This document shows positions 7,242-14,393 of a DNA stretch of 39,226 bases, one piece after another. Origin of the DNA: Streptomyces sparsogenes (lineage in GTDB: Bacteria; Actinomycetota; Actinomycetes; Streptomycetales; Streptomycetaceae). The stretch's first letter is position 1. Each line of letters begins with the position of its first letter. A model generated the notes under the pieces. The model ran no database searches and was not told where the DNA came from. It worked only from the letters and a program-made list of their open reading frames with translations. The position numbers were made by a program, and so were the translations under genes. Location: the NCBI RefSeq assembly GCF_001704635.1, contig NZ_MAXF01000210.1:1-39226 (forward strand). Direction: 5' to 3'.

Positions 7242-7595
7242 ATGCCGACACCGCATCCGGGAACGCCGGTTCGTGGCTCGACGACCGGTCGTCCGATCAT
7301 GGCCGCGATGGACCTCTTCGGCCGCCGATGGGCCTTGCGGATCCTCTGGGAGCTGCGCGAGGGGCCCCTGGGCGCTCGCGCCCTGATGGCGCGGTGCGAA
7401 GGCCTCTCGTCCAGCGTCCTCTACCAGCGGCTCCGCGAACTCACGTCGAACGGCATCGTCGTCGCCTCGACCGACGGCTACACGCTGACCCCGCAGGGGT
7501 CGTCCCTCATCGACGCCCTCGGTCCGCTCAACCAGTGGGCCACCGCCTGGGCCAGGGCACAAGAGCAGGACGGCGAGGGTCCCGCGGGGGCGTGA
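7242..7595 (+). CDS. HxlR-family winged-helix regulator
   Basis: A 117-aa protein. The ATG at 7242 is preceded by a near-perfect AAGGAGGGTC. The winged helix spans residues 20-95 (RRWALRILWELREGPLGARALM, then GLSSSVLYQRLRELTSNGIV), which is the standard HxlR pattern, with LTPQGSSLIDAL closing the domain. Two other features are missing: the leading cysteine found in redox-sensing members, and most of the usual '.L...L..WG' tail, which here reads LGPLNQWATAW. The target may be the PhzF-like gene 100 bases upstream or the convergent SRPBCC gene. Confidence 0.88.
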   Translation: MPTPHPGTPVRGSTTGRPIMAAMDLFGRRWALRILWELREGPLGARALMARCEGLSSSVLYQRLRELTSNGIVVASTDGYTLTPQGSSLIDALGPLNQWATAWARAQEQDGEGPAGA

Positions 7596-7649
7596 AGGCC
7601 ACTCCGGCGCAGGAAACGGTGGCCCGCGGGAAGCCGTAGCCCGACGGCG

Positions 7650-8072
7650 TCAGCCCGATTCCTCTGCGCGCCGCTTCATGCTCATCGCCTCGACCTCGAC
7701 ATAGCGTCGCGTCTGCCGCCCCGTCAGCAGGCCGACGAGCGGGGCCAGGAGCCCGGTTTGGTCGATGCCGAGGGTCAGGCTGCTGCCGTCGCCTCGGGGG
7801 GCGACGGCATGGGTGCCGGTCGTCGTCACACCGCCGGACACGGACTGCCAGGCGAACGACCGACCGGGCGTCCATTCGGTGATCCGCCACGTCAGCACCG
7901 GCATGCGGGGCTGGGCGATGCGCACCAGCGAGCCCGGCCCCGGCTCCTTGCCGTCGAGGCGCTCGACGCGCCGCATCGTGGCGATGAACGCCGGCCAGCG
8001 TTCCACCTCCGCGACGACCTTCCACAGAGCGTCCGGCGACGCTTCGACCTCGACCCGGGTCACCCACTGCAT
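7650..8072 (-). CDS. SRPBCC-family (polyketide cyclase/START-like) protein
   Basis: A 140-aa protein with the SRPBCC layout: an opening beta strand with TRVEVEASPDALWKVVAEVERWPAF (the 'V.A....W....D...W..W'-type signature), a long antiparallel sheet, and a C-terminal helix ending in MSMKRRAEESG. ATG 8072 follows GGAGGT; the longer open frame upstream has no support. The fold binds a hydrophobic ligand; the role is unknown. It is convergent with the HxlR gene across a 54-base gap that contains a 6-bp inverted repeat (7597-7624). Confidence 0.85.
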   Translation of the reverse strand: MQWVTRVEVEASPDALWKVVAEVERWPAFIATMRRVERLDGKEPGPGSLVRIAQPRMPVLTWRITEWTPGRSFAWQSVSGGVTTTGTHAVAPRGDGSSLTLGIDQTGLLAPLVGLLTGRQTRRYVEVEAMSMKRRAEESG

Positions 8073-8218
8073 CGAAGAACACCTCCACGGCGACCGGACT
8101 CGGCGCTCCGCACGATATCGCGCCGCACCGCCGGTCGTCTCCGGGCCGCCGACGTCTCCGGACCACGGGCGGCCGGGCGGCCGGACTGCGGGCAACGCCC
8201 CGGGTCCGACCTGTCCGA

Positions 8219-8358
8219 TCAGCACACCTGGGCACCCGTATCCGCCTGGTCCAGGAACTCGGTGATCCTTGCCGTCAGGAGTTCCGGGTTCTCGGCCGGG
8301 AGGCCGTGTCCGCCGGGGACCCGCAGCAGCCCGGCGTGGGGATGCGGTCGGCCAGGTC
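8219..8358 (-). pseudogene. Alpha/beta-hydrolase C-terminal remnant
   Basis: On the minus strand the frame ending at the stop 8219-8221 reads HAGLLRVPGGHGLPAENPEL followed by LTARITEFLDQ, the typical end of an alpha/beta hydrolase: 'V.GGHG' carries the catalytic histidine and is followed by the last helix. Just upstream, DLADRIP continues the match only in a neighbouring frame, which indicates a one-base loss near 8340-8346. The remaining 80% of the gene is missing. It abuts the LysR remnant at about 8358, and no start codon or ribosome binding site is left. Confidence 0.65.
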
Positions 8359-8700
8359 GTGCTCGACACAGCCGTCGCCGCCTGCCGGGCGGCCGGGTTC
8401 GAGCCGATCATGGGCCCGCCGTTCACCACCGACCAGGACACCCTCGCCGCCATTGCCTCCGGCAAGCCCAGTTGGACGCTCTACTACGCTCCCCAGGCCG
8501 AGATCCAGCCGGCCCCCCGCGTCGTCTTCCGGCCCTTCACCGACCCCGCCCCGGCGGTCCAGTGCTATCTGACCGTACGCCAGGGCCCGCCGTCACGCCG
8601 ACTGGCGGCCCTTCTGGACGCCTGCCACCGGCTTGGTGACGCTGCCGCCTGGATGTTGCTGCCCGGCAGATGGCGGCAGCCGGCCCTTCTTGCGAGGTGA
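8356..8700 (+). pseudogene. LysR effector-domain C-terminal remnant
   Basis: From about 8356 the plus-strand frame reads VVLDTAVAACRAAGFEP and continues with GPPFTTDQDTLAAIASG, VVFRPFTDPAP, YLTVRQGPP and LLDACH, the last third of a LysR substrate-binding domain. The DNA-binding domain and first lobe are absent. The frame can be opened at 8269, but that part is antisense hydrolase sequence and is unrelated. The stop codon (8698-8700) lies inside the left arm of the efflux-gene palindrome. Probably not functional. Confidence 0.65.
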
Positions 8701-8736
8701 ATGACGTTCACCTAGGGTGGTGAACGTCATTCACCT
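8695..8736. promoter_or_regulatory. Perfect inverted repeat, operator of the MFS/TetR unit
   Basis: Arms of 18 bp match perfectly: AGGTGAATGACGTTCACC (8695-8712) and its complement (8719-8736), with a 6-base spacer TAGGGT. Each arm is itself a partial dyad (GTGAA-N5-TTCAC), so two TetR dimers could bind side by side. It ends 17 bases before the GTG start and covers the presumed promoter of the efflux gene. Confidence 0.75.
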
Positions 8737-8752
8737 CCGAGGGGGCCTCACC

Positions 8753-10339
8753 GTGTCCACTGATGCGCATCCGTCGGCGTCTCCAACCGCCGGCCGTGGC
8801 GTCCTGGCCGTTCTGGCGGCCGGCGGCATCGTCACCACGCTGGTGCAGACCGCGGTCGTGCCGCTGCTGCCGCAGCTCCCCCGCCTGACCGGCGCGGCGC
8901 CGGTCGATGTCGGGTGGGTGGTCACGCTCACGCTGCTGACCGGCGCGGTCGCCACCCCGCTGCTGGGGCGTGCCGGGGACATGTACGGCAAGCGGCGGAT
9001 GCTGCTGCTCGCGCTCGGGGCGCTCGCCGCCGGGTCGCTGGTGTGCGCATTCGCCTCCACCCTCCCGTGGCTGTTGGCCGGGCGGGCGCTGCAGGGTGTG
9101 GGCGCGGCGGTGGTGCCGCTGTCGATCAGTTTCCTGCGGGGTGTGCTGCCGCCGCAGCGGACGGGTTCCGCGGTGGCGCTGATGAGTTCGACGGTGGGCA
9201 TCGGCGCGGCTCTCGGCCTGCCGCTGGCCGCGCTGCTGGTGCAGTACGCGGACTGGCACGCGATGTTCTGGGCCATGACCGTGCTCTCGACGGGAGTGCT
9301 CGCCCTGGCGTGGCGGGTGCTGCGGGAGGAGCCCGTCCGGTCACCGGGGCGTTTCGACCTGCTCGGGGCGTGCGGGCTGAGTGCGGGGCTGGTGTTTCTG
9401 CTGCTGGCGTTGTCCAAGGCGGGCGAGTGGGGCTGGGGCAGCCGGCGGATGCTGGGGCTGTCGGGGGCGGCGCTGCTGATCCTGACGGGCTGGGCCGTCC
9501 AGCAGCGCCGCGTGTCGCGGCCGCTGGTGGACGTGCGGCTCGCGATGCGTCCGGCGGTTCTGCTGCCGCACCTGGCCGCGTTGCTGGCCGGGTTCGCCTT
9601 CTACGCCAACTCCCTCGTCACCGCGCAACTGGTCCAGGCGCCCCGGGCCACCGGGTACGGCCTGGGGTTCTCGGTGGTGGCGGCGGGCGTATGTCTGCTG
9701 CCCAGCGGTGTGATCATGGTGGTGTGTGCACCCTTGTCCGCCCGCCTGTCCGCCGCCCGCGGGGCCAAGGCCACCCTCACCCTGGGCACGGTGGTCATCG
9801 CGGCCGGGTATGGTCTGCGCTTCGCCGACAGTCGGCAATTGTGGGCGGTCATCGCGGGCGCGGCCGTGGTCTCGGTCGGTACGGCGCTCGCCTACTCCGC
9901 CCTGCCCATGCTGATCATGCGGGCGGTGCCGCTGGAGCAGACCGCCGCGGCGAACGGCCTCAACGTCCTCATGCGCACCATCGGGCAGGCCCTGTGCAGC
10001 GCGGTGGTCGCCACCGTGCTGGCCCAGCACACCCGACTGTTCGCCGACACGGCGGGCGTGGCCGTGGCGGCGCCGACCCTCGACGGGTACCGCGTGGCCT
10101 TCGCCGCGGCAGGCGCGGTCGCGCTGCTGGCCTGTGCGGCCGCCTGCCTCATCCCGCGCCGGCCGCGACCCGAGCCGTCCCCCTTCCAGGAGACTGAACA
10201 AGATGCCCGACCCGAACCCCGCCTCCTCGCGCGGCGCCCGTCCGCGAACGACGTCCAAGAACCCGCCGGCACCGACACCGGCACCGGCACCGCCGCCGAC
10301 GCCCGACCCGGCCCCGGCCCGGCCGGCACGACCGCGTGA
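8753..10339 (+). CDS. MFS drug-efflux transporter (DHA2-like, 14 TM)
   Basis: A 528-aa membrane protein with about 14 hydrophobic segments between residues 20 and 470. The MFS loop signature is visible as GRAGDMYGKRRMLL after TM2, and motif C-like sequence (GIGAALGLPLAALLV) in TM5, as in proton-driven drug exporters. GTG 8753 is chosen because GAGGGGG precedes it; an earlier GTG in frame (8717) lies inside the operator. The last 45 residues are a hydrophilic Pro/Thr/Gly-rich tail that overlaps the start of the TetR gene by 137 bases in another frame, which is unusually long. Expression is likely repressed by that TetR through the inverted repeat at 8695-8736. The substrate is unknown. Confidence 0.9.
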   Translation: MSTDAHPSASPTAGRGVLAVLAAGGIVTTLVQTAVVPLLPQLPRLTGAAPVDVGWVVTLTLLTGAVATPLLGRAGDMYGKRRMLLLALGALAAGSLVCAFASTLPWLLAGRALQGVGAAVVPLSISFLRGVLPPQRTGSAVALMSSTVGIGAALGLPLAALLVQYADWHAMFWAMTVLSTGVLALAWRVLREEPVRSPGRFDLLGACGLSAGLVFLLLALSKAGEWGWGSRRMLGLSGAALLILTGWAVQQRRVSRPLVDVRLAMRPAVLLPHLAALLAGFAFYANSLVTAQLVQAPRATGYGLGFSVVAAGVCLLPSGVIMVVCAPLSARLSAARGAKATLTLGTVVIAAGYGLRFADSRQLWAVIAGAAVVSVGTALAYSALPMLIMRAVPLEQTAAANGLNVLMRTIGQALCSAVVATVLAQHTRLFADTAGVAVAAPTLDGYRVAFAAAGAVALLACAAACLIPRRPRPEPSPFQETEQDARPEPRLLARRPSANDVQEPAGTDTGTGTAADARPGPGPAGTTA

Positions 10340-10892
10340 CGCCGACGCCCGCCGCGCGGACATCCTCGCCGCGGCCCGGCGCGCCTTCGCACGCCACGCC
10401 TACGCCGACACCACCATCGCCGCCATCGCGGACGACGCAGGCGTCAGTCCGGCGCTCGTGATGAAGTACTACGGCACCAAGGAAAACCTGTTCACCCAGG
10501 TCTTCACCTTCGACGCCGACGCCACCGCCCTCTTCGACGCCCCCCTGGACCGCCTCGCCCGGCACATGGTCCTGCACCTACTCGCCACCCAACGCGGCCA
10601 GACCCGCGACCCGATCCTGCGCATCGCCTTCTCCCGCCACCACCTGGAACTCGGCGGACAGGCCCGGGCCAACTTCCGCACGCAGGTCATCGACGCCCTT
10701 GCCGCCCGCCTCCCCGGCCCAGGCGCCCCGCTGCGAGCGGAGATGGCCATCGGCGTGCTGCTCGGCCTCGGCGCCCTCTACGCGACCGTCCAAGCCGACC
10801 GGCTCACCCGGCTGGACCCCGAGGAAGTCGCCGACCTGTACGTCCCACTCCTGCAGCCCCTGCTCTGCGGCGAGGCCCCGACGGGCCACTGA
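10203..10892 (+). CDS. TetR-family regulator of the efflux gene
   Basis: A 229-aa protein. ATG 10203 is preceded by CAGGAGACTGAACAAG, a usable ribosome binding site. The first 45 residues form a low-complexity Pro/Ala tail (PAPTPAPAPPPTPDPAPA). The helix-turn-helix follows at about 48-95 (ADILAAARRAFARHAYADTT, then ALVMKYYGTKENLF), with a C-terminal ligand domain after it. No better in-frame start exists nearer the HTH, so the proline-rich tail seems real. It is co-transcribed with the transporter upstream, overlapping it by 137 bases. Likely binds the GTGAA-N5-TTCAC repeats at 8695-8736 and responds to a transported compound. Confidence 0.88.
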   Translation: MPDPNPASSRGARPRTTSKNPPAPTPAPAPPPTPDPAPARPARPRDADARRADILAAARRAFARHAYADTTIAAIADDAGVSPALVMKYYGTKENLFTQVFTFDADATALFDAPLDRLARHMVLHLLATQRGQTRDPILRIAFSRHHLELGGQARANFRTQVIDALAARLPGPGAPLRAEMAIGVLLGLGALYATVQADRLTRLDPEEVADLYVPLLQPLLCGEAPTGH

Positions 10893-10915
10893 CCACCGCT
10901 GAGTGAAGCGCCAGG

Positions 10916-10951
10916 GGAGAACGGCCTCGGCCTGCGCCGTCCGGGTTCTCC
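10916..10951. terminator. Hairpin in the convergent gap tetR / WYL gene
   Basis: GGAGAAC (10916-10922) pairs perfectly with GTTCTCC (10945-10951), and part of the interior (CGGC / GCCG) can pair as well. It lies between convergent genes and may end both transcripts. Confidence 0.45.
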
Positions 10952-11000
10952 TCGAACTGTCGGGCTCGTGATGTCACACGCCGCCGGGACGGCCGACCGG

Positions 11001-11951
11001 TCACTGACGGCCGAGGCGGGCGCCGAACCGCCGCAACACCTCGCGGAACTCCGCGGGCTCCTCGACGCGGAAGTCGGCGTCGAGGAAGGCGAGACGGGGC
11101 AGGAGCCACTGCCAGGAGTCGAGCATGAGGACGGCGCGGGTCCCGCCTCCGGAGGCCGCCGTGAGGTCGACGTCCTCATGCGCGAACGCGTCCGCCACCT
11201 CCGTCATCGGGGCGTCGATCGTCATCACCACACGCTGCCGGTTTCTGTTGAGGCCCTGGCGTAGGTAGTCGACGCCGGTCCTCGCGGGCAGCGTGCGCGG
11301 GGCGAACGTCCTGCTCCGCGCCTTGAGTTCACTGACGCGGTCGATGCGGAACACGCGCCAGTCCTCCTTGTCGGTGTCCCATCCCAGCAGGTACCACCTC
11401 ATGAGCAGGTGGATCTGGCGATACGGCTCCACCGTGCGCGAGGTGGCCGTCCCGTTAGCGCCGACGTAGTGGAACGTCACGACGCGCTCCTGCGTGATCG
11501 CTTCGGCGAGCGCGCTCATCATGTCCGCGCTGATGCTCGGCGTGGGCGTCGGCGTCGTCTCCAGGCTGGTGCGCAGCGCGGCCACGCGGGGGCGCAGCCG
11601 CTTGGGCAGGTACTGATCGACCTTGCCGTAGGCGCGGATCGCCGCGTCGTCGACACTGCCCTCGCGCGCGTTGCCGGTCGCGCCGAGGGCGGCCAGGCCC
11701 AGGAGGGTCGCGATGGCCTCGTCGTCGTCGAGGAGCAGCGGGGGCATGGCCCGCCCGGCCGTGAGCCGGTAGTAGCCGCCCGGGCCCGGCCGTGTCTCGA
11801 CCGGGTACCCGTACCCGCGGAGCCGGCTGATGTCGCGCCGCAGGGTGCGCGGGGGGACGTCCAGCCGGGCCGCCAGCTCCTCACCCGTGAACGTCTTGCC
11901 CGACTGCAGCACGACCAGCAGAGCGAGGATGCGTTGCATGACGTCGGCCAT
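11001..11951 (-). CDS. WYL-domain HTH regulator (YafY type)
   Basis: A 316-aa protein. The N-terminal winged helix is at residues 1-60 (QRILALLVVLQSGKTFTGEE, then PPRTLRRDISRLRGYGYPVE). The WYL domain lies at about 140-215 and contains MRWYLLGWDTDKEDWRVFRIDR, where the Trp-Tyr-Leu motif is intact. A C-terminal extension domain follows. ATG 11951 is chosen; ATG 11939 is an alternative. WYL proteins sense small ligands or nucleic acids, and many respond to DNA damage. It is divergent from the UvrA-like gene with 63 bases between starts, so it probably controls that gene. Confidence 0.9.
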   Translation of the reverse strand: MADVMQRILALLVVLQSGKTFTGEELAARLDVPPRTLRRDISRLRGYGYPVETRPGPGGYYRLTAGRAMPPLLLDDDEAIATLLGLAALGATGNAREGSVDDAAIRAYGKVDQYLPKRLRPRVAALRTSLETTPTPTPSISADMMSALAEAITQERVVTFHYVGANGTATSRTVEPYRQIHLLMRWYLLGWDTDKEDWRVFRIDRVSELKARSRTFAPRTLPARTGVDYLRQGLNRNRQRVVMTIDAPMTEVADAFAHEDVDLTAASGGGTRAVLMLDSWQWLLPRLAFLDADFRVEEPAEFREVLRRFGARLGRQ

Positions 11952-12014
11952 GGCCGCATCGTCGCAGACAGTCGCGGCCACTTTCCGTCCACATCTCGCA
12001 GTACGGTCCTGAAT

Positions 12015-14318
12015 ATGTCCAACCAAGGGATCCGGATCAGGCGAGCCCGTACCCACAATCTGCAAGACCTCGACGTGGACGTGCCCCGCTCACACATCGT
12101 GGTCTTCGTCGGCGTGTCGGGCTCGGGCAAGTCGTCGCTGGTGTTCGACACGATCGCGGCGGAGGCGGGCTACCAGCTGTACGAGACGTTCCCGCCCTAC
12201 CTCCGCAACCGGCTGCCGAAGTGGACCCGCCCGGAGGTCGGCGCGATCGAGGGGCTCTCCCCGGTGGTGGTGATCGACCAGCGTCGCCTGGGCGGGAACG
12301 CCCGCTCCACGGTCGGCACGATCACGGACACCTGGACCTACCTGCGGCTGCTGTTCTCCCGGGTGAGCACACCGCACGTCGGCGAGTCCAGCCACTTCTC
12401 CTTCAACGACCCGGCCGGCATGTGCCCCACCTGCTCGGGCATCGGCGAGGTCGTGGCCAGCGCCGTCGACCGTTTCATCGACCCGGACAGGTCGCTGCGC
12501 GAGGGCGCCGTCCTGCTGCCCGGGTTCGCCGTCAACGGTTACTGGTACACGAACTTCGCCGACATCGGCGTCTTCGACCTCGACAAGCCGCTGCGCCACT
12601 GGAGCCGGGCCGAGCGGGACGCGCTCCTGTACGGCGTCGGGTCCGCCGGGTCGCCGGCGAACCGGCTGCCCAAGGGCTACCAGGGCGTCGTCGAGCGGTT
12701 CGAGCGCATCTACCTGCGCACCTCCGACGACATGAACCATCGCAAGAAGGAAACCCTCGCCAAGTTCACCCGTTCCGAGGTGTGCCCGGACTGCCGCGGG
12801 GACCGTCTCAACAAGGCGAGCCGGGCGGCCACGGTGCTCGGCCACACCATCGGCGAGATGGCGCGGATGGAGGTCGAGGAGCTCGCGGAGCTGATGACGG
12901 GCGTGACCGACGCGACCGTGGCCCCGGTGGTGGCCGCGCTGACGGAACGACTCCGGGCGATGATCACCATCGGGCTCGGCTACCTCCACCTCGGCCGCGC
13001 CACCACGACGCTCTCCGGCGGCGAGTCCCAGCGGATCAAGACCGTCAAGCACCTGGGCAGCAGCCTCACCGAGATGCTCTACGTATTCGACGAACCCACC
13101 GTCGGACTGCACCCCCACGACATCTCCTCCATGACCGAGCTGCTCAAGCAGCTCCGGGACAAGGGCAACAGCGTCCTCGTGGTCGAGCACGACCCCGCCG
13201 TCATGGCCATCGCCGACCAGATCATCGAGGTCGGGCCCCTCGCGGGCGCGCACGGCGGAAGACTCGTCTACCAGGGCAGTTTCCGTGGCCTCCGCACGGC
13301 CGGCACCGCCACGGCGGCGGCGCTGTCACAGCGCCGGCCCCTCAAGGACGATCCGCGGACGCCGCGGGGACACATCACCGTGGCCGACGCCACGCGCAAC
13401 AACCTCAAGAACCTGACCGTGGACATTCCGACGGGCGTGACAACCGTGCTCACCGGCGTGGCCGGCTCCGGGAAATCCAGTCTCGCGAGCGAACTCGTCG
13501 CCCAGCACGACGCGGTCGTGATCGACCAGAAACCGGTCAGCACCAACCGCCGCTCGACCCCCATCACCTACACCGGGATCGCGACCCCCATCCGTAAGGT
13601 CTTCGCACGCCACAACCGGGTCCCGGCCGGCCTGTTCAGTGCCAACTCCGAGGGCGCCTGCCCCGACTGCAAGGGCCTCGGGATCGTCTCCACCGACCTG
13701 GCGTTCATGGAGGATCAGGAGACGGTCTGCGAGGCCTGCCAGGGGCGCCGGTTCACGCCCGAGGTCCTGCGGTACCGGGTCGACGGGCTGTCCATCGCCG
13801 ACATCGACGACCTCACGGTCACCGACGCCATCGACCGGCTCTCCGATCGCACGATCACGAAGGCGCTGCGCCACCTCGAGGAGGTCGGCCTGGGCTACCT
13901 CCGGCTCGGCCAGCCCCTCACGTCTCTCTCCGGAGGTGAATGCCAGCGTGTGAAGATCGCCAAGGAGCTCCGGGACTCCACCGACCCGACCCTCTACGTC
14001 CTCGACGAGCCCACGACCGGCCTGCACCTACGCGACATCGACACCCTGCTGAGCCACCTCGACCGCCTGGTGGACCACGGTCACACCGTCGTGCTGATCG
14101 AGCACAACCTCGACGTCGTCCGACAGGCGGACTGGATCATCGACCTCGGCCCCGGCCCCGGAAAGCACGGCGGGCAGATCCTCTATCAGGGACCCGTCGC
14201 CGGCATCACCTCCACGGCCACCGCCGAAGCGCTGCACGGAACCGTCTCGCACCGGCCCGGTCCGCGCGCCGGCCACGGCCGGGCACCGCGCACACCGGGG
14301 GCACCGGCTGACAAGTGA
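12015..14318 (+). CDS. UvrA-like ABC ATPase, short form (DrrC-type)
   Basis: A 767-aa protein with two ABC modules. Module 1 has Walker A GVSGSGKS at 33-40, zinc-binding CPTC and CPDC pairs, signature LSGGESQRIK at 333-342 and Walker B ending in DEPTVGLHP. Module 2 has Walker A GVAGSGKSS at about 481, CPDC and CEAC pairs, LSGGECQRVK at about 638 and DEPTTGLHL. True UvrA is about 940-950 aa; the missing length falls after the first Walker A, where the UvrB-binding domain normally sits. Short UvrA proteins of this kind, for example DrrC of daunorubicin producers, protect producers from DNA-binding drugs and are not part of UvrABC repair. There is no membrane segment. ATG 12015 is chosen; the frame is open upstream but antisense to the WYL gene. 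No biosynthetic cluster is visible in the window. Confidence 0.9.
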   Translation: MSNQGIRIRRARTHNLQDLDVDVPRSHIVVFVGVSGSGKSSLVFDTIAAEAGYQLYETFPPYLRNRLPKWTRPEVGAIEGLSPVVVIDQRRLGGNARSTVGTITDTWTYLRLLFSRVSTPHVGESSHFSFNDPAGMCPTCSGIGEVVASAVDRFIDPDRSLREGAVLLPGFAVNGYWYTNFADIGVFDLDKPLRHWSRAERDALLYGVGSAGSPANRLPKGYQGVVERFERIYLRTSDDMNHRKKETLAKFTRSEVCPDCRGDRLNKASRAATVLGHTIGEMARMEVEELAELMTGVTDATVAPVVAALTERLRAMITIGLGYLHLGRATTTLSGGESQRIKTVKHLGSSLTEMLYVFDEPTVGLHPHDISSMTELLKQLRDKGNSVLVVEHDPAVMAIADQIIEVGPLAGAHGGRLVYQGSFRGLRTAGTATAAALSQRRPLKDDPRTPRGHITVADATRNNLKNLTVDIPTGVTTVLTGVAGSGKSSLASELVAQHDAVVIDQKPVSTNRRSTPITYTGIATPIRKVFARHNRVPAGLFSANSEGACPDCKGLGIVSTDLAFMEDQETVCEACQGRRFTPEVLRYRVDGLSIADIDDLTVTDAIDRLSDRTITKALRHLEEVGLGYLRLGQPLTSLSGGECQRVKIAKELRDSTDPTLYVLDEPTTGLHLRDIDTLLSHLDRLVDHGHTVVLIEHNLDVVRQADWIIDLGPGPGKHGGQILYQGPVAGITSTATAEALHGTVSHRPGPRAGHGRAPRTPGAPADK

Positions 14319-14330
14319 CCGTCGACGGTC
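14317..14330. promoter_or_regulatory. 14-bp perfect palindrome after the UvrA-like gene
   Basis: GACCGTCGACGGTC is fully self-complementary, overlaps the last bases of the UvrA-like stop codon (TGA 14316-14318) and lies 63 bases before the GH2 start. It has no loop, so it fits a protein-binding site better than a terminator; the regulator is unknown. Confidence 0.4.
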
Positions 14331-14393
14331 TTGTGCCATGGGGCATTCTGTTCGATGCTGACGGTTCTTGATGCCTTGGGTTCGGAGTCGCGC

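Noticed and set aside
10134..10202. Extended TetR start upstream of 10203
   Set aside because: Lies deep inside the transporter coding sequence with no ribosome binding site; ATG 10203 has AGGAG upstream.
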